DNA from: Arsukibacterium perlucidum DSM 18276
GTDB taxonomy: Bacteria > Pseudomonadota > Gammaproteobacteria > Enterobacterales > Alteromonadaceae
Direction: 5' to 3'
Length of the DNA: 64,000 bases
NCBI RefSeq assembly: GCF_000382165.1
Contig: NZ_KB907702.1
Span: 62,001 to 126,000, forward strand
Shown here: in pieces, positions 34,046-42,786 of the stretch
How the letters are laid out: each line of letters opens with the position of its first letter
How positions within the stretch are numbered: position 1 is the first letter of the stretch
Made by a program: the position numbers and the translations under genes
Notes under the pieces: generated by a model
Databases searched by the model: none
What the model saw: the letters and a program-made list of their open reading frames with translations, nothing else
Told to the model about the DNA's origin: nothing

Positions 34046-35584
34046 CTATTTTTTCTTTTTGGGTGGGTTGAGTAACGACAATTGATAAACATCATGCCGG
34101 CGGTCTTTCATGGTGTGGACACTGCCATGTGTATGCAGTTCTTTTAGTAAATCCAGATTAACATCAACAATCAGCAACATTTCTGAATTTGGGGTAGCTT
34201 CCGCTTTAATACCAGTGGTGGGAAATGAGAAGTCTGATGGGGTAAACAACGCTGACTGCGCATACTGAATGTCCATGTTGTTAACCCGGGCCAGGTTGCC
34301 CACCGCACCGGCAATCGCCACATAACATTCGTTTTCAATTGCCCGGGCCATTGCACAATGCCGCACCCGGGTATAACCATTCTGGGTGTCAGTTAAAAAC
34401 GGCACAAACAAAATATTCATTCCCTGATCAGACAACAAGCGGGCGTATTCCGGAAACTCGACATCGTAGCAAATCATTATGCCAATTTTGCCACAGTCGG
34501 TGTCAAACACTTCAACCTTACTGCCACCTGTCATCGCCCAGTTCCGTTTCTCTGCCGGAGTAACATGTACTTTGTCATACTGCTCCCAGCTACCATCACG
34601 CCGGCATAAAAAGCCACTGTTATATAGCTTACCGTCGATTAAATACGGCATGCTGCCGGTAATAATATTGATGTTATAAGCGATGGCAAAGTCGACAAAT
34701 TTGTCGCGGATGGTTTCAGTATATTTGGCCAGCTGGCGAATACTTTCGGTGACGCTTAAATGATTGTAGTGTGCCATTAACGGCGCGGCGAACAGCTCCG
34801 GAAACAGAATAAAATCACTTTTGTAATCCGACACGGCATCAACAAAAAACTCCATCTGCTCAAACAGCTTGTCAATGTTCTCCATGCTGCGCATTTGCCA
34901 TTGCACCAGGCCTAACCGCACGTCGGCTTTTGGCGCATTAATCAGCTTTACCGACTTGGTGTAATAAATATTTAACCATTCCAGTAAGGTGGCATATTCC
35001 TGCGATTCCACATCGCCCGGAATATAACCTTTAAGCAACTTACGAACGTGGAAACCATTGGCCAACTGAAAGCTCAGTACCGGATCGTACAGCTCTTTGC
35101 GTTTTACTTTTTCGATATATTGTTTAGCTGTCAGTGTAGCGGCATGCTGCTCATAATTCGGCATTCTGCCGCCAGCCATAATGGCCCGTAAGTTCAGGTT
35201 TTCACATAATTCTTTGCGCACATCATATAAACGACGGGCCAGGCGCAGACCGCGATAATCCGGATGAATAAACACTTCGATGCCGTACAACACATCACCG
35301 TTAGGATCGTGATTATCAAAAGAAAAACCGGAAATTATCTGCTCGTAAGTGTGATCGTCGCTGAATTTACTGTAATCAATAATGAGTGAAAAAGCACAGC
35401 CAACAACCTTGCCATCGACACAAACACAAATCTGGCCGTCAGGAAACTTGGTTAACAGGGTATCAACTATATCAGCAGTCCAGGTGAGTAACGGGCCGGT
35501 TTGATACACTTGCTCCGACGCTGCGCGAAGTTCAGCCATATCCTGATTGGTAAGATGGCGAATTTCGACGTGATTGGCTTCCAT
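34046..35584 (-). CDS. Bifunctional GNAT acetyltransferase-carbon-nitrogen hydrolase
   Basis: The 512-residue protein has an N-terminal GNAT domain (about 1-200; VLYGIEVFIHPDYRGLRLARRLYD is interrupted by its acetyl-CoA loop) and a C-terminal nitrilase-like domain (about 220-500). The nitrilase triad is visible: Glu in FILFPELF, Lys in YDKVHVTPAEKRNW and Cys in MICYDVEFPEYA. A basic tail (PPKKKK) closes it. Fusions of this type are known in many proteobacteria, but substrates are not settled; an amine could be acetylated and an amide hydrolysed. It sits 19 nt downstream of an RluA-type gene on the same strand. Confidence 0.9.
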   Translation of the reverse strand: MEANHVEIRHLTNQDMAELRAASEQVYQTGPLLTWTADIVDTLLTKFPDGQICVCVDGKVVGCAFSLIIDYSKFSDDHTYEQIISGFSFDNHDPNGDVLYGIEVFIHPDYRGLRLARRLYDVRKELCENLNLRAIMAGGRMPNYEQHAATLTAKQYIEKVKRKELYDPVLSFQLANGFHVRKLLKGYIPGDVESQEYATLLEWLNIYYTKSVKLINAPKADVRLGLVQWQMRSMENIDKLFEQMEFFVDAVSDYKSDFILFPELFAAPLMAHYNHLSVTESIRQLAKYTETIRDKFVDFAIAYNINIITGSMPYLIDGKLYNSGFLCRRDGSWEQYDKVHVTPAEKRNWAMTGGSKVEVFDTDCGKIGIMICYDVEFPEYARLLSDQGMNILFVPFLTDTQNGYTRVRHCAMARAIENECYVAIAGAVGNLARVNNMDIQYAQSALFTPSDFSFPTTGIKAEATPNSEMLLIVDVNLDLLKELHTHGSVHTMKDRRHDVYQLSLLNPPKKKK

Positions 35585-35603
35585 AGTATATTCCTATAAT
35601 TAG

Positions 35604-36272
35604 TTAAAATTCTGCTGGGTAACTTAAATCTATCTGCTCAGCTGTTAGCGGATGCTTAAAGCTGATGCTACAAGCGTGCAACAGCAGGCGTTCTGCTTTG
35701 GCAATAACAGCCTGATTGCCGTATAAAGTGTCGCCCAGAATTGGATGGCCAATTGCTTGCAGATGCAACCTCAGCTGATGTGAGCGCCCTGTCACCGGCG
35801 TTAATAACACACGACTTTGCTGGTGGGCGTCATCTCGTTTTAGTACCTGATAATAAGTCAGGGACGGTTTACCACTGTCGCAAATTTTATAAAGTGGCCG
35901 GTTTGCCGGATCCGCCGTAATCGGCAGATTAATGTCACCCTGCTCATTTGCAAGCAGGCCTGCCACCACGGCCTGATACTGTTTATTGATAGTGCGGGCC
36001 TGAAACTGCTTACTCAGCTCAGAGAGGGCTCTTTTGGTCAGCGGCAACAATACAATGCCCGAGGTGTCATAATCCAGGCGGTGGACTACCGTTGCCCCCG
36101 GCCACTCCCTCTGCACCCGGCTGATCAGGCAGTCTTTATTTGCCGGATGCCGGCCGGGGACTGTCAGTAGTTTGGCTGGCTTACTGACCACCAGCAGTTG
36201 TTCGTCCTGGTACAGGATGTCAAAAGGCTGGTCGGTTGCCGGCAGTACTGCCAGTTCAGTTATATCTGCCAT
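35604..36272 (-). CDS. RluA-family pseudouridine synthase (first of a divergent pair)
   Basis: The 222-residue enzyme has the RluA catalytic motif VVHRLDYDTSGIVLL with the nucleophile Asp in HRLDYDTSG, plus the RNA-binding loop GRSHQLRLHLQAIGHPILGD. It isomerises uridine in rRNA or tRNA; the exact target cannot be read from sequence. I use the ATG at 36272 (GGGTG 8 nt upstream); a GTG five codons earlier is less likely. It is divergent from a second RluA homologue, only 129 nt away. Confidence 0.88.
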   Translation of the reverse strand: MADITELAVLPATDQPFDILYQDEQLLVVSKPAKLLTVPGRHPANKDCLISRVQREWPGATVVHRLDYDTSGIVLLPLTKRALSELSKQFQARTINKQYQAVVAGLLANEQGDINLPITADPANRPLYKICDSGKPSLTYYQVLKRDDAHQQSRVLLTPVTGRSHQLRLHLQAIGHPILGDTLYGNQAVIAKAERLLLHACSISFKHPLTAEQIDLSYPAEF

Positions 36273-36401
36273 TAAAATTACACCCACTATTTGAAATTTC
36301 AGAATTCGGTATCCGGATAGCGGCCATTATGCCTGATAAGCAGTTTGTCTGCAGGGCAAAATCCGTTATGCTGCAGGCCTGATTTTTGCTAATACTGCGC
36401 T

Positions 36402-37109
36402 ATGGTCAATACATTCTGCTACATGCCCCCCACAGAGCCGTGGCTTGATATTTTATATCAGGACAAAGACATTATTGTCCTGAACAAACCCAGTGGCTTA
36501 TTGACCAACCCCGGACGCGATCCAGAACTGGCAGACAGTTTATTCAGCCGGGTTAAAGCGGATTTTGAGCTGGCGCAACTGGTGCACCGGCTGGATTTAA
36601 GCACATCAGGCGTAGTTGTTATCGCGCTGAGGCGCAAAGCAGAACGTGAATTGAAACGTCAGTTTGCTGAGCGACTGGTGAAAAAGCGTTATCTGGCGGT
36701 AGTCGCCGGCAAGCCGGCCCCGGCAAGCGGCAGCATCGACTGGCCACTGACGGTCGATGCAGAACAGGCTCCGCGCCAAAAGGTCTGCCTGCAGACAGGT
36801 AAAGCCGCTGTCACTCATTATCGCGTATTACAGCAACTGGCTGCTGCCGCTCTGGTAGAGCTATTGCCGGTTACCGGCCGCTCACATCAATTACGGGTAC
36901 ATATGCTGACATTAGGCCACCCCATTCTAGGTGATGCATTCTACGCCCCATCCCCGGTACTAGTTGCGGCTCCCCGCTTGCTTCTTCACGCCGCCAGCTT
37001 ACAGATACAACACCCCTACTCTGGTAAAACGCTTGAATTTACAGCAGATACTGACTTTGTAACAGCCAGTGGCAAGCTTAACTGGCCAGAGCCACAATTT
37101 AATTTTTAA
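36402..37109 (+). CDS. RluA-family pseudouridine synthase (second of a divergent pair)
   Basis: The 235-residue enzyme shows LVHRLDLSTSGVVVIAL with its catalytic Asp, and GRSHQLRVHMLTLGHPILGD. It has the same short, S4-less layout as its divergent neighbour at 35604 but differs clearly in sequence, so the two are old paralogues with separate targets, not a recent duplication. The start is uncertain: the ATG at 36402 lacks a strong ribosome binding site, and an ATG at 36423 would also keep the fold. Likely substrate: 23S rRNA or tRNA. Confidence 0.87.
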   Translation: MVNTFCYMPPTEPWLDILYQDKDIIVLNKPSGLLTNPGRDPELADSLFSRVKADFELAQLVHRLDLSTSGVVVIALRRKAERELKRQFAERLVKKRYLAVVAGKPAPASGSIDWPLTVDAEQAPRQKVCLQTGKAAVTHYRVLQQLAAAALVELLPVTGRSHQLRVHMLTLGHPILGDAFYAPSPVLVAAPRLLLHAASLQIQHPYSGKTLEFTADTDFVTASGKLNWPEPQFNF

Positions 37110-37210
37110 GCACACTGGTAAATTAGCAACAGCTGTCTATAGTGATTTTAGCTGCCTGGCACCACAACGCGTCCCGGCAGCTAATAACGATAATAAAACA
37201 GGAGTTAAAA

Positions 37211-37612
37211 ATGAGTGTGCTAAGTGAATTTAAAAGTTTTGCAATGCGTGGCAATGTTGTGGATATGGCAGTAGGGATTATTATTGGCGCCGCTTTTGGC
37301 AAAATTGTTTCGTCTTTTGTTAATGACGTTATTATGCCGCCAATTGGTGTACTGCTGGGTGGGGTTAACTTTCGCGATTTAGCATTGGTAATTCAACAAG
37401 CCACCGAAAGCCAGGCTGAAGTCGTTATTAAGTACGGCATGTTTGTGCAAACCGTTATTGATTTTATCATTATTGCTTTTGCGGTATTTGTCGGTGTTAA
37501 AGCAATGAATTCGATGAAAGCCAAAGAAGAAGCCAAGCCGGCAGCGGTGGCCGAAGTACCGGAAGATACTAAGTTACTGGCAGAAATCCGGGATTTGTTG
37601 AAAAAGTCGTAG
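37211..37612 (+). CDS. mscL: Large-conductance mechanosensitive channel MscL
   Basis: The 133-residue protein starts at the ATG at 37211 after AGGAG (7 nt). It has the MscL N-terminal amphipathic helix [16 protein letters not shown], the pore helix [22 protein letters not shown], a periplasmic loop and a second helix, then a charged C-terminal tail ([10 protein letters not shown]). It opens under membrane tension and saves cells from osmotic down-shock. The gene is monocistronic with a terminator 25 nt after its stop. Confidence 0.95.
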   Translation: MSVLSEFKSFAMRGNVVDMAVGIIIGAAFGKIVSSFVNDVIMPPIGVLLGGVNFRDLALVIQQATESQAEVVIKYGMFVQTVIDFIIIAFAVFVGVKAMNSMKAKEEAKPAAVAEVPEDTKLLAEIRDLLKKS

Positions 37613-37637
37613 CAGTGTTTAATTAAGTTATCGAAGT

Positions 37638-37663
37638 AAAAACGTCTCAACAGAGACGTTTTT
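37638..37663 (+). terminator. Rho-independent terminator after mscL
   Basis: Stem AACGTCTC (37641-37648) with GAGACGTT (37653-37660) and flanking A/T pairs, followed by a T-rich run. It lies about 25 nt after the mscL stop codon. Confidence 0.85.
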
Positions 37664-37669
37664 TATTTA

Positions 37670-37860
37670 CCTCAGCACAAAGATTTCGCCAGCAATACCC
37701 GATTGTGCTCGTCGCAGCAACTATGCCGGTCTGTCCTGCCCGGCACCTGAGGCCAGCTAAAGCTGTTCAAAATCGTTCCTGACAATTTTGTCGCCCTGCT
37801 GCCTGCGGCAGGGCTCAGACACTCTGCGCCGACAAAATCGGGTTTCCTGCCTCATCTCCG
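37670..37860. repeat. Possible REP-like element between mscL and the S9 peptidase gene
   Basis: About 190 nt without a gene. It holds the hairpin CCCTGC/GCAGGG (near 37794-37813) set between ATTTTGTCG (near 37781) and CGACAAAAT (near 37831), which mirror each other. Another TTTTGTC follows near 37861. The mirrored arms around a GC hairpin look like a repeat unit. Only a genome-wide search could show other copies. Confidence 0.4.
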
Positions 37861-37873
37861 TTTTGTCTGTGTC

Positions 37874-40345
37874 TTACAAGTTCTCCTCAAACAACTTATA
37901 GATCCGCCGGTATTCGTCCAGCCAACTGCTTGGCTGGCGGAAACCATGTGGCTCTACCGGATAAATCGCCGTCTCAAAATCCTGCTTTTCCTGTTCAATT
38001 AAGCGCTGTACCAGGCGCACCACATCCTGAAAAAACACGTTATCATCCACCATAGGCGCGTTAATCAGCAGTGGCTTGTTTAAGCCCTGGCTGAAGTAAA
38101 TGGGCGAACTGCGCTGATAAGCAATCGGGTCGATATCCGGGGTGTTCAGAATATTAGAGGTATAAGGGTGATTATAATACGCCCAGTCACTTACCGGCCG
38201 CAGTGCAGCGCCCGCCTGAAACAACTCAGGCTGTTTAAACAGTGCCATAAAGGTCATAAAACCGCCGTAAGAGCCACCGTAGGTGCCAACACGCTTGCGA
38301 TCAACATTAGCATTTTCGACCAGCCAGTTTACACCATCAGCTAAATCTTCAATTTCCGGCGTCCCCATCTGCCGGTAAATAGCTGTGCGCCAGTCGCGGC
38401 CGTAGCCTTTTGAAGCCCGAAAATCCATATCCATCACCACATAACCCTGCTGCACTAACAAGTTGTGGAACAGAAACTCGCGGAAATAACCAGACCATCC
38501 CAAATCACTGTTCTGCAGATAACCGGCGCCATGGTTAAAAATAACAGCCCGGCGTGACTCACCCTGCTGATAATCAGCAGGATAATACACTTTACTGTAT
38601 ACAGGTTGCTTGGTATGGCTGGACGGCACTGCCACAACCTGCGGCGCCACTAACGGCAGTTGTTTAAACTCAGCGGATACGGTATCGGTAAGCCTGAGCA
38701 CATCAGCACCTGGCTTAGCGGCCATCAGATATAAATCTTCCGGCATCAGATTGGTTGAATGGGTAAGTAGTAACTGTTGCTCATCTGGTGACAGGGTGAA
38801 GTCTGTCATACCGCCTAAGCGAGTTAGTTGCTCAGTTTTAGTATTAGCAAGATTTAATCGGTAAACCTCGTATATCCCTGGGTGCGAGACATTCGCTTTA
38901 AAATATATATGGTTATCATCGGCGGTTAATGTAGGATTGCTGACTTCAAAGGTACCAGAGGTTAACTTTTTAGCTTTACGGCTGGTTAATGCTTTAGTGT
39001 ACAAATGCGAGTAACCGCTTTCTTCAGACAGAAAATACAAAGTCTGGTTGTTGTTTAACCAGCCAAAATCATTAAAAGCATAGTTTACCCAGGCTTTGTC
39101 ATGCAGACGATGCTGCGGCACCAGGGCTTTTTTGGCAAAATCAACGGTGGCTATCCAGCGATCTTTATTATCAAAGGCTTTCAGCATTATGGCCACCTGT
39201 TCGCCACTATTGTGCCAACGCATCGCGCTCTGACTCCAGTACCAGTCAGTCATCAGGCCGATATCCCGGATCACATTAGCACTTTTGTACTTTTCGCCTT
39301 TTGCTTTAGCGTTTTCAGCCTTTACCTCAGCCAGCACATCTTCGTTGTAGCCTGGCAAGCTGGTATAGCTTAATGGATGCTGGCTACCGTCGGTTAAGGA
39401 CACCAGCAACAGACGTTGTGGTTCAGGTTTAAAATCGTTAACCCGCCATCTTACCGGTTGCGCCGCAATATCACCGTTTGCGGTAATATAATTGGGCATA
39501 ATATCTTTTTCATTACGCGGCTTGGCTTTACGCACTGCCACCAGCAAATAATCGGCTTTAGGCGATAAACTGGCGTCGACAATTTGTTGATCTTTGCCAA
39601 AATAAGCAGCAACAGCTGCCATTGACGGGTTTGCCGCACGCAACGCATTTTTCGCTTGATACTGCTCATTTTTATCACGTTGGCTTTTCGCCACATATTC
39701 AATCAGCTTATGTTGTTCCTGTGCCAGGTAACCGCTTGGTATGGCTGGTGCAGTTGGCTTATCTGCTGTTTTCAGGCTAATTAACTCACTGCTCAGCCCG
39801 CTACTTAGATCAACACTGAAAAATGTCCAACCCTGACGATAAACCAGGCGGTTATCCAGCAGAAACTGAGGGTGACTAAAACCTGCATTACTGCGGGTTA
39901 CCTGAATGAGCTGGCCATCGGCTTTGCGGGCAAAAATATTGCCCTCAAATACCCATGCCTGCAATTGCCGGTCAGCGCTATATTGCACATTTGTGCTGCC
40001 AATCTGGTGCAATTGCGATAAAGCCACCGCTACCCCATTGTCACTGCCATCTAACGGTCGCTGATATAGATCCCGCAATTCACTACCAGCACGTTTTTGC
40101 TGATAGAACACCTTGCTGCTGTCAAACGCCCAAAATGCATCCTGTGGCGAGCGCCCCAGCCAGTCAGGATCAGCCATGATCTGTTCAAGTGTCAGCTTAA
40201 TAGCTGGATTAGTCTGATAAACCGATTGCGCGGTAACAGGTGCACTGTTCCAGGTTTGCGGTTCTGTTTTGGCTATTGCCAGACCACTGGTAAGCAGTAA
40301 ACCGGCGGTCACTGCACCAAGCAGCGGGTGATGGAATATGTTCAT
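37874..40345 (-). CDS. Secreted S9 prolyl oligopeptidase family serine peptidase
   Basis: The 823-residue protein starts at the ATG at 40345, which gives a signal peptide ending at GLAIA. An N-terminal beta-propeller (DPP4-like, with repeated W-x-D and Tyr motifs) is followed by an alpha/beta hydrolase domain from about residue 590. The catalytic triad is visible: Ser in GTYGGSYGGFMT, Asp in INAPMVDDNVF and His in EPHGFRQPSSW. It should cut short peptides, perhaps after proline, in the periplasm. It is monocistronic, with about 225 nt to azoR. Confidence 0.9.
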   Translation of the reverse strand: MNIFHHPLLGAVTAGLLLTSGLAIAKTEPQTWNSAPVTAQSVYQTNPAIKLTLEQIMADPDWLGRSPQDAFWAFDSSKVFYQQKRAGSELRDLYQRPLDGSDNGVAVALSQLHQIGSTNVQYSADRQLQAWVFEGNIFARKADGQLIQVTRSNAGFSHPQFLLDNRLVYRQGWTFFSVDLSSGLSSELISLKTADKPTAPAIPSGYLAQEQHKLIEYVAKSQRDKNEQYQAKNALRAANPSMAAVAAYFGKDQQIVDASLSPKADYLLVAVRKAKPRNEKDIMPNYITANGDIAAQPVRWRVNDFKPEPQRLLLVSLTDGSQHPLSYTSLPGYNEDVLAEVKAENAKAKGEKYKSANVIRDIGLMTDWYWSQSAMRWHNSGEQVAIMLKAFDNKDRWIATVDFAKKALVPQHRLHDKAWVNYAFNDFGWLNNNQTLYFLSEESGYSHLYTKALTSRKAKKLTSGTFEVSNPTLTADDNHIYFKANVSHPGIYEVYRLNLANTKTEQLTRLGGMTDFTLSPDEQQLLLTHSTNLMPEDLYLMAAKPGADVLRLTDTVSAEFKQLPLVAPQVVAVPSSHTKQPVYSKVYYPADYQQGESRRAVIFNHGAGYLQNSDLGWSGYFREFLFHNLLVQQGYVVMDMDFRASKGYGRDWRTAIYRQMGTPEIEDLADGVNWLVENANVDRKRVGTYGGSYGGFMTFMALFKQPELFQAGAALRPVSDWAYYNHPYTSNILNTPDIDPIAYQRSSPIYFSQGLNKPLLINAPMVDDNVFFQDVVRLVQRLIEQEKQDFETAIYPVEPHGFRQPSSWLDEYRRIYKLFEENL

Positions 40346-40503
40346 ATTAATAGTCTTGTACTTAATTAACGACGCCCTGTTATACAAAGCCTTGCAGCCG
40401 AACGCAACTGGATGCGGCTGATTAGCAAAGATATGAGCCAGATTTACCTGTAGCTACTGTTATTTAGGCTGTCAGTAAGCCAGATTAGTGAGCGGATTTT
40501 ATG

Positions 40504-40540
40504 AAAAAAAAATGCGCGGAATAAAGCCGCGCATTTTTTT
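40504..40540 (-). terminator. Terminator after azoR
   Basis: A-run, stem TGCGCGG (40513-40519) with CCGCGCA (40527-40533), then a T-run. It lies about 33 nt after the azoR stop on the reverse strand; the mirror A/T runs make it work in both directions. Confidence 0.85.
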
Positions 40541-40572
40541 CAGGAGCTTTTGATATTCAATACAACAGCAGA

Positions 40573-41178
40573 TTATGCCGCCACTTTATTGCTTAAGCGG
40601 TCTAATTGTTGGCGGGCTGCTGTTAATGCTTTGTCTGCAGCCTCTTCACCCATATTTAAACCCTCTGCATAGACAAAGTGCAATTGGGTTAAGCCAATAA
40701 AGTTAAAAAAGCTGGTTAAGAAAGGCGTCTGACTATCTGCTGTCGTGCCTTGGTATACCCCACCGCGGGTTGCCAGAATGATCACTGGTTTATCAGCAAG
40801 CAGGCCAACCGGGCCATTTTCAGTATATTTGAAGGTAATTCCGGCCCGGGCCAGCCGGTCCAGCATTGATTTAAGTTGAGACGGAATACCAAAGTTATAC
40901 ATCGGCACGCCAAAAACAATAACATCAGCTGCTTTTATCTGTTCAATAACTTGTTCAGATAAACCAGCCAACTGCACTTGTTCAGCAGTACGCTCTGTGG
41001 CAGGTGTCATCCAGGCCGCTATTTCTTTCATATCCAGATGAGGAAGCGGCGCAGCACTGAGGTCAACTTCCGTCAGGTTTATGTCATTGCCAAGCTTTGC
41101 CAGAAACGCTTTGCTTAACTTATTTGAGTGACCGTTGTCACCACTTATTGAACTGTTTACCACCAGAACATTTTTCAT
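40573..41178 (-). CDS. azoR: FMN-dependent NADH-azoreductase AzoR
   Basis: The 201-residue flavodoxin-fold oxidoreductase has the N-terminal phosphate-binding loop NSSISGDNGHSNKLS and the flavin-binding FGVPMYNFGIPSQLKSMLD. It matches the length of E. coli AzoR. It reduces quinones and azo compounds with NADH by two-electron transfer and so protects from quinone stress. It is divergent from an ECF sigma/ChrR pair with about 190 nt between, but no shared operator was recognised. Confidence 0.93.
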   Translation of the reverse strand: MKNVLVVNSSISGDNGHSNKLSKAFLAKLGNDINLTEVDLSAAPLPHLDMKEIAAWMTPATERTAEQVQLAGLSEQVIEQIKAADVIVFGVPMYNFGIPSQLKSMLDRLARAGITFKYTENGPVGLLADKPVIILATRGGVYQGTTADSQTPFLTSFFNFIGLTQLHFVYAEGLNMGEEAADKALTAARQQLDRLSNKVAA

Positions 41179-41370
41179 ATTTTTTCCTTAATGCTTTCGC
41201 CCAAATGTCCGCCGATGATACATCAAATTTATAGGATGTTAATTGCAATAAAAAGCAAAATCCTTTCGATTTTATGAATAAATAAATTACAAACCGACAT
41301 CAGCACTGCTGCGTATAAACAGCCAATCGCTAATACAGTAAGTAACTTCACAAAGCCGGGATATACAAAT

Positions 41371-42030
41371 ATGTTGGAAACTACCGTGCTATCAGGGCAT
41401 CATGATGCTTTATCCAAGCAGAAGCGAAATAGCCAGCTTATGACTATCAGTACTGATAACGAGCTACGAACCGGTCAATGGGAAGACGCCCTGACGCTGG
41501 TTGCGATAAACCAGGACAAAGCAGCATATGCTGAATTGTTCAAGTATTTTGCACCAAGACTGCGGGCCTTCGGCATTAAAATGTTCGGCAATGAACAGCA
41601 AGCGATGGAGATGGTACAGGACGCAATGCTGAACGTCTGGCGTAAAGCCAGGCTGTTTGATGCCAGCCGTGGTTGCGCTTCAACCTGGATTTTCACCATA
41701 GCCCGAAACGTTCGCTTTGATATGTTACGCAAAAAACAAAGCCGCAAAGACGATATCAGTGCTGACGATTTATGGTTTGATGGCGATTATCCGGAGCAGG
41801 AAAGCAACAGCTCTGATAATTGGGATACCATGTTGATGAGTGAAAAACTGGCTCCTCATTTTGACGCCCTGCCACCGGCGCAACGTATGGTTATGCAAAA
41901 AGTTTACCTTGAAGAAAAATCCCATCAGGAAGTTTCTGACGAATTAGCAATACCCTTAGGCACAGTGAAATCCCGGATAAGACTGGCTCTGGACAGATTG
42001 AGAGGCGCATTAGATGACACACGCAGTTAA
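41371..42030 (+). CDS. ECF sigma factor of the RpoE/ChrR-partner type
   Basis: The 219-residue protein has sigma region 2 (YAELFKYFAPRLRAFGIKMF, then QDAMLNVWRKARLFD) and region 4 (LPPAQRMVMQKVYLEEKSHQ, GTVKSRIRLALDRLR). It overlaps by 17 nt a gene for a ChrR-type anti-sigma factor, which marks it as an ECF11-like sigma factor. In Rhodobacter and Shewanella relatives these answer singlet oxygen or organic peroxide stress. The start is uncertain; an internal ATG at 41440 would shorten it to 196 residues, nearer the family norm. Confidence 0.9.
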   Translation: MLETTVLSGHHDALSKQKRNSQLMTISTDNELRTGQWEDALTLVAINQDKAAYAELFKYFAPRLRAFGIKMFGNEQQAMEMVQDAMLNVWRKARLFDASRGCASTWIFTIARNVRFDMLRKKQSRKDDISADDLWFDGDYPEQESNSSDNWDTMLMSEKLAPHFDALPPAQRMVMQKVYLEEKSHQEVSDELAIPLGTVKSRIRLALDRLRGALDDTRS

Positions 42031-42703
42031 ATTTCACCCAGGTTTAATGTTACTGGAACAATATGTTGAAGGGTCACTATCTGCTGACGTTGCACTAGCG
42101 GTTTCAGCTCACATTGATTTATGCCCGCATTGCCAGCATTTGAGTAAAGATATTACTAATGATCAGGCAGCAGAGCTAACAGAGCAGCAAGTTAGTAGTC
42201 GGGACGCTGAGCAAGAGTGGCAGAGTATGTTGGATTTTATTACCAGCCAGCCAGCATTGTCGCCGTCGCGTGCAGGGCTTGCCAGCACTTCGCCTCAGGT
42301 ATCCAGTGTTACTGTCAATGGCAGAACCTTCGAGATCCCCAGAGCGCTGGCAAGGTTGGCAGAAAAGCAAAACAAGTGGCTGCAGCTGGGCGGTATTGCA
42401 ACAGCTAAGCTACCAACAGCTGATAAGCAGCATGTTTCGTTGCTTTATATCGATAAAGGAACCGAGGTACCAAATCATACCCACCTTGGTTTGGAAATGA
42501 CATTAGTACTGGCAGGCAAAATAGTCGATGAGAATGGCGAGTATGGTGTAGGTGATTTGCTGATTAATTCACCGGACGACACCCACACACCCAGAACACT
42601 GGCAGACGAAGATTGTTTGTGTTTATCAGTGCTAAGCGCACCGTTAAAGTTTAATAAAGGTTTGACGCGCTTATTAAATCCGTTACAGCAATTTTTCTAC
42701 TGA
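42014..42703 (+). CDS. ChrR-family zinc anti-sigma factor with cupin domain
   Basis: The 229-residue protein has the zinc-binding N-terminal anti-sigma part (FHPG, then HIDLCPHC with His33, Cys37, Cys40) and a C-terminal cupin with its metal motif (NHTHLGLEMTLVLAG ... DDTHTP). In the family, damage by singlet oxygen or similar agents frees the sigma factor. The gene overlaps the sigma gene by 17 nt, the usual translational link. It holds the sigma factor inactive in the cytoplasm. A terminator follows it. Confidence 0.92.
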   Translation: MTHAVKFHPGLMLLEQYVEGSLSADVALAVSAHIDLCPHCQHLSKDITNDQAAELTEQQVSSRDAEQEWQSMLDFITSQPALSPSRAGLASTSPQVSSVTVNGRTFEIPRALARLAEKQNKWLQLGGIATAKLPTADKQHVSLLYIDKGTEVPNHTHLGLEMTLVLAGKIVDENGEYGVGDLLINSPDDTHTPRTLADEDCLCLSVLSAPLKFNKGLTRLLNPLQQFFY

Positions 42704-42735
42704 TCAGGAAGTAAAAGCTTGGTGGAGCAAACTTG

Positions 42736-42761
42736 GCGCCGTGCAAACGGCGCTTTTTTTT
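42736..42761 (+). terminator. Rho-independent terminator after the ChrR gene
   Basis: Stem GCGCCGT (42736-42742) with ACGGCGC (42747-42753) and an 8-T run (42754-42761), 33 nt after the anti-sigma stop codon. Confidence 0.9.
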
Positions 42762-42786
42762 GCCTTTTACTGCAGCCCTGGCGGGT

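Noticed and set aside
41178-41371. CGTATAA at about 41313 as an ECF11 -10 element
   Set aside because: No TGATCC-like -35 element at the proper distance was found, so the promoter was not called.
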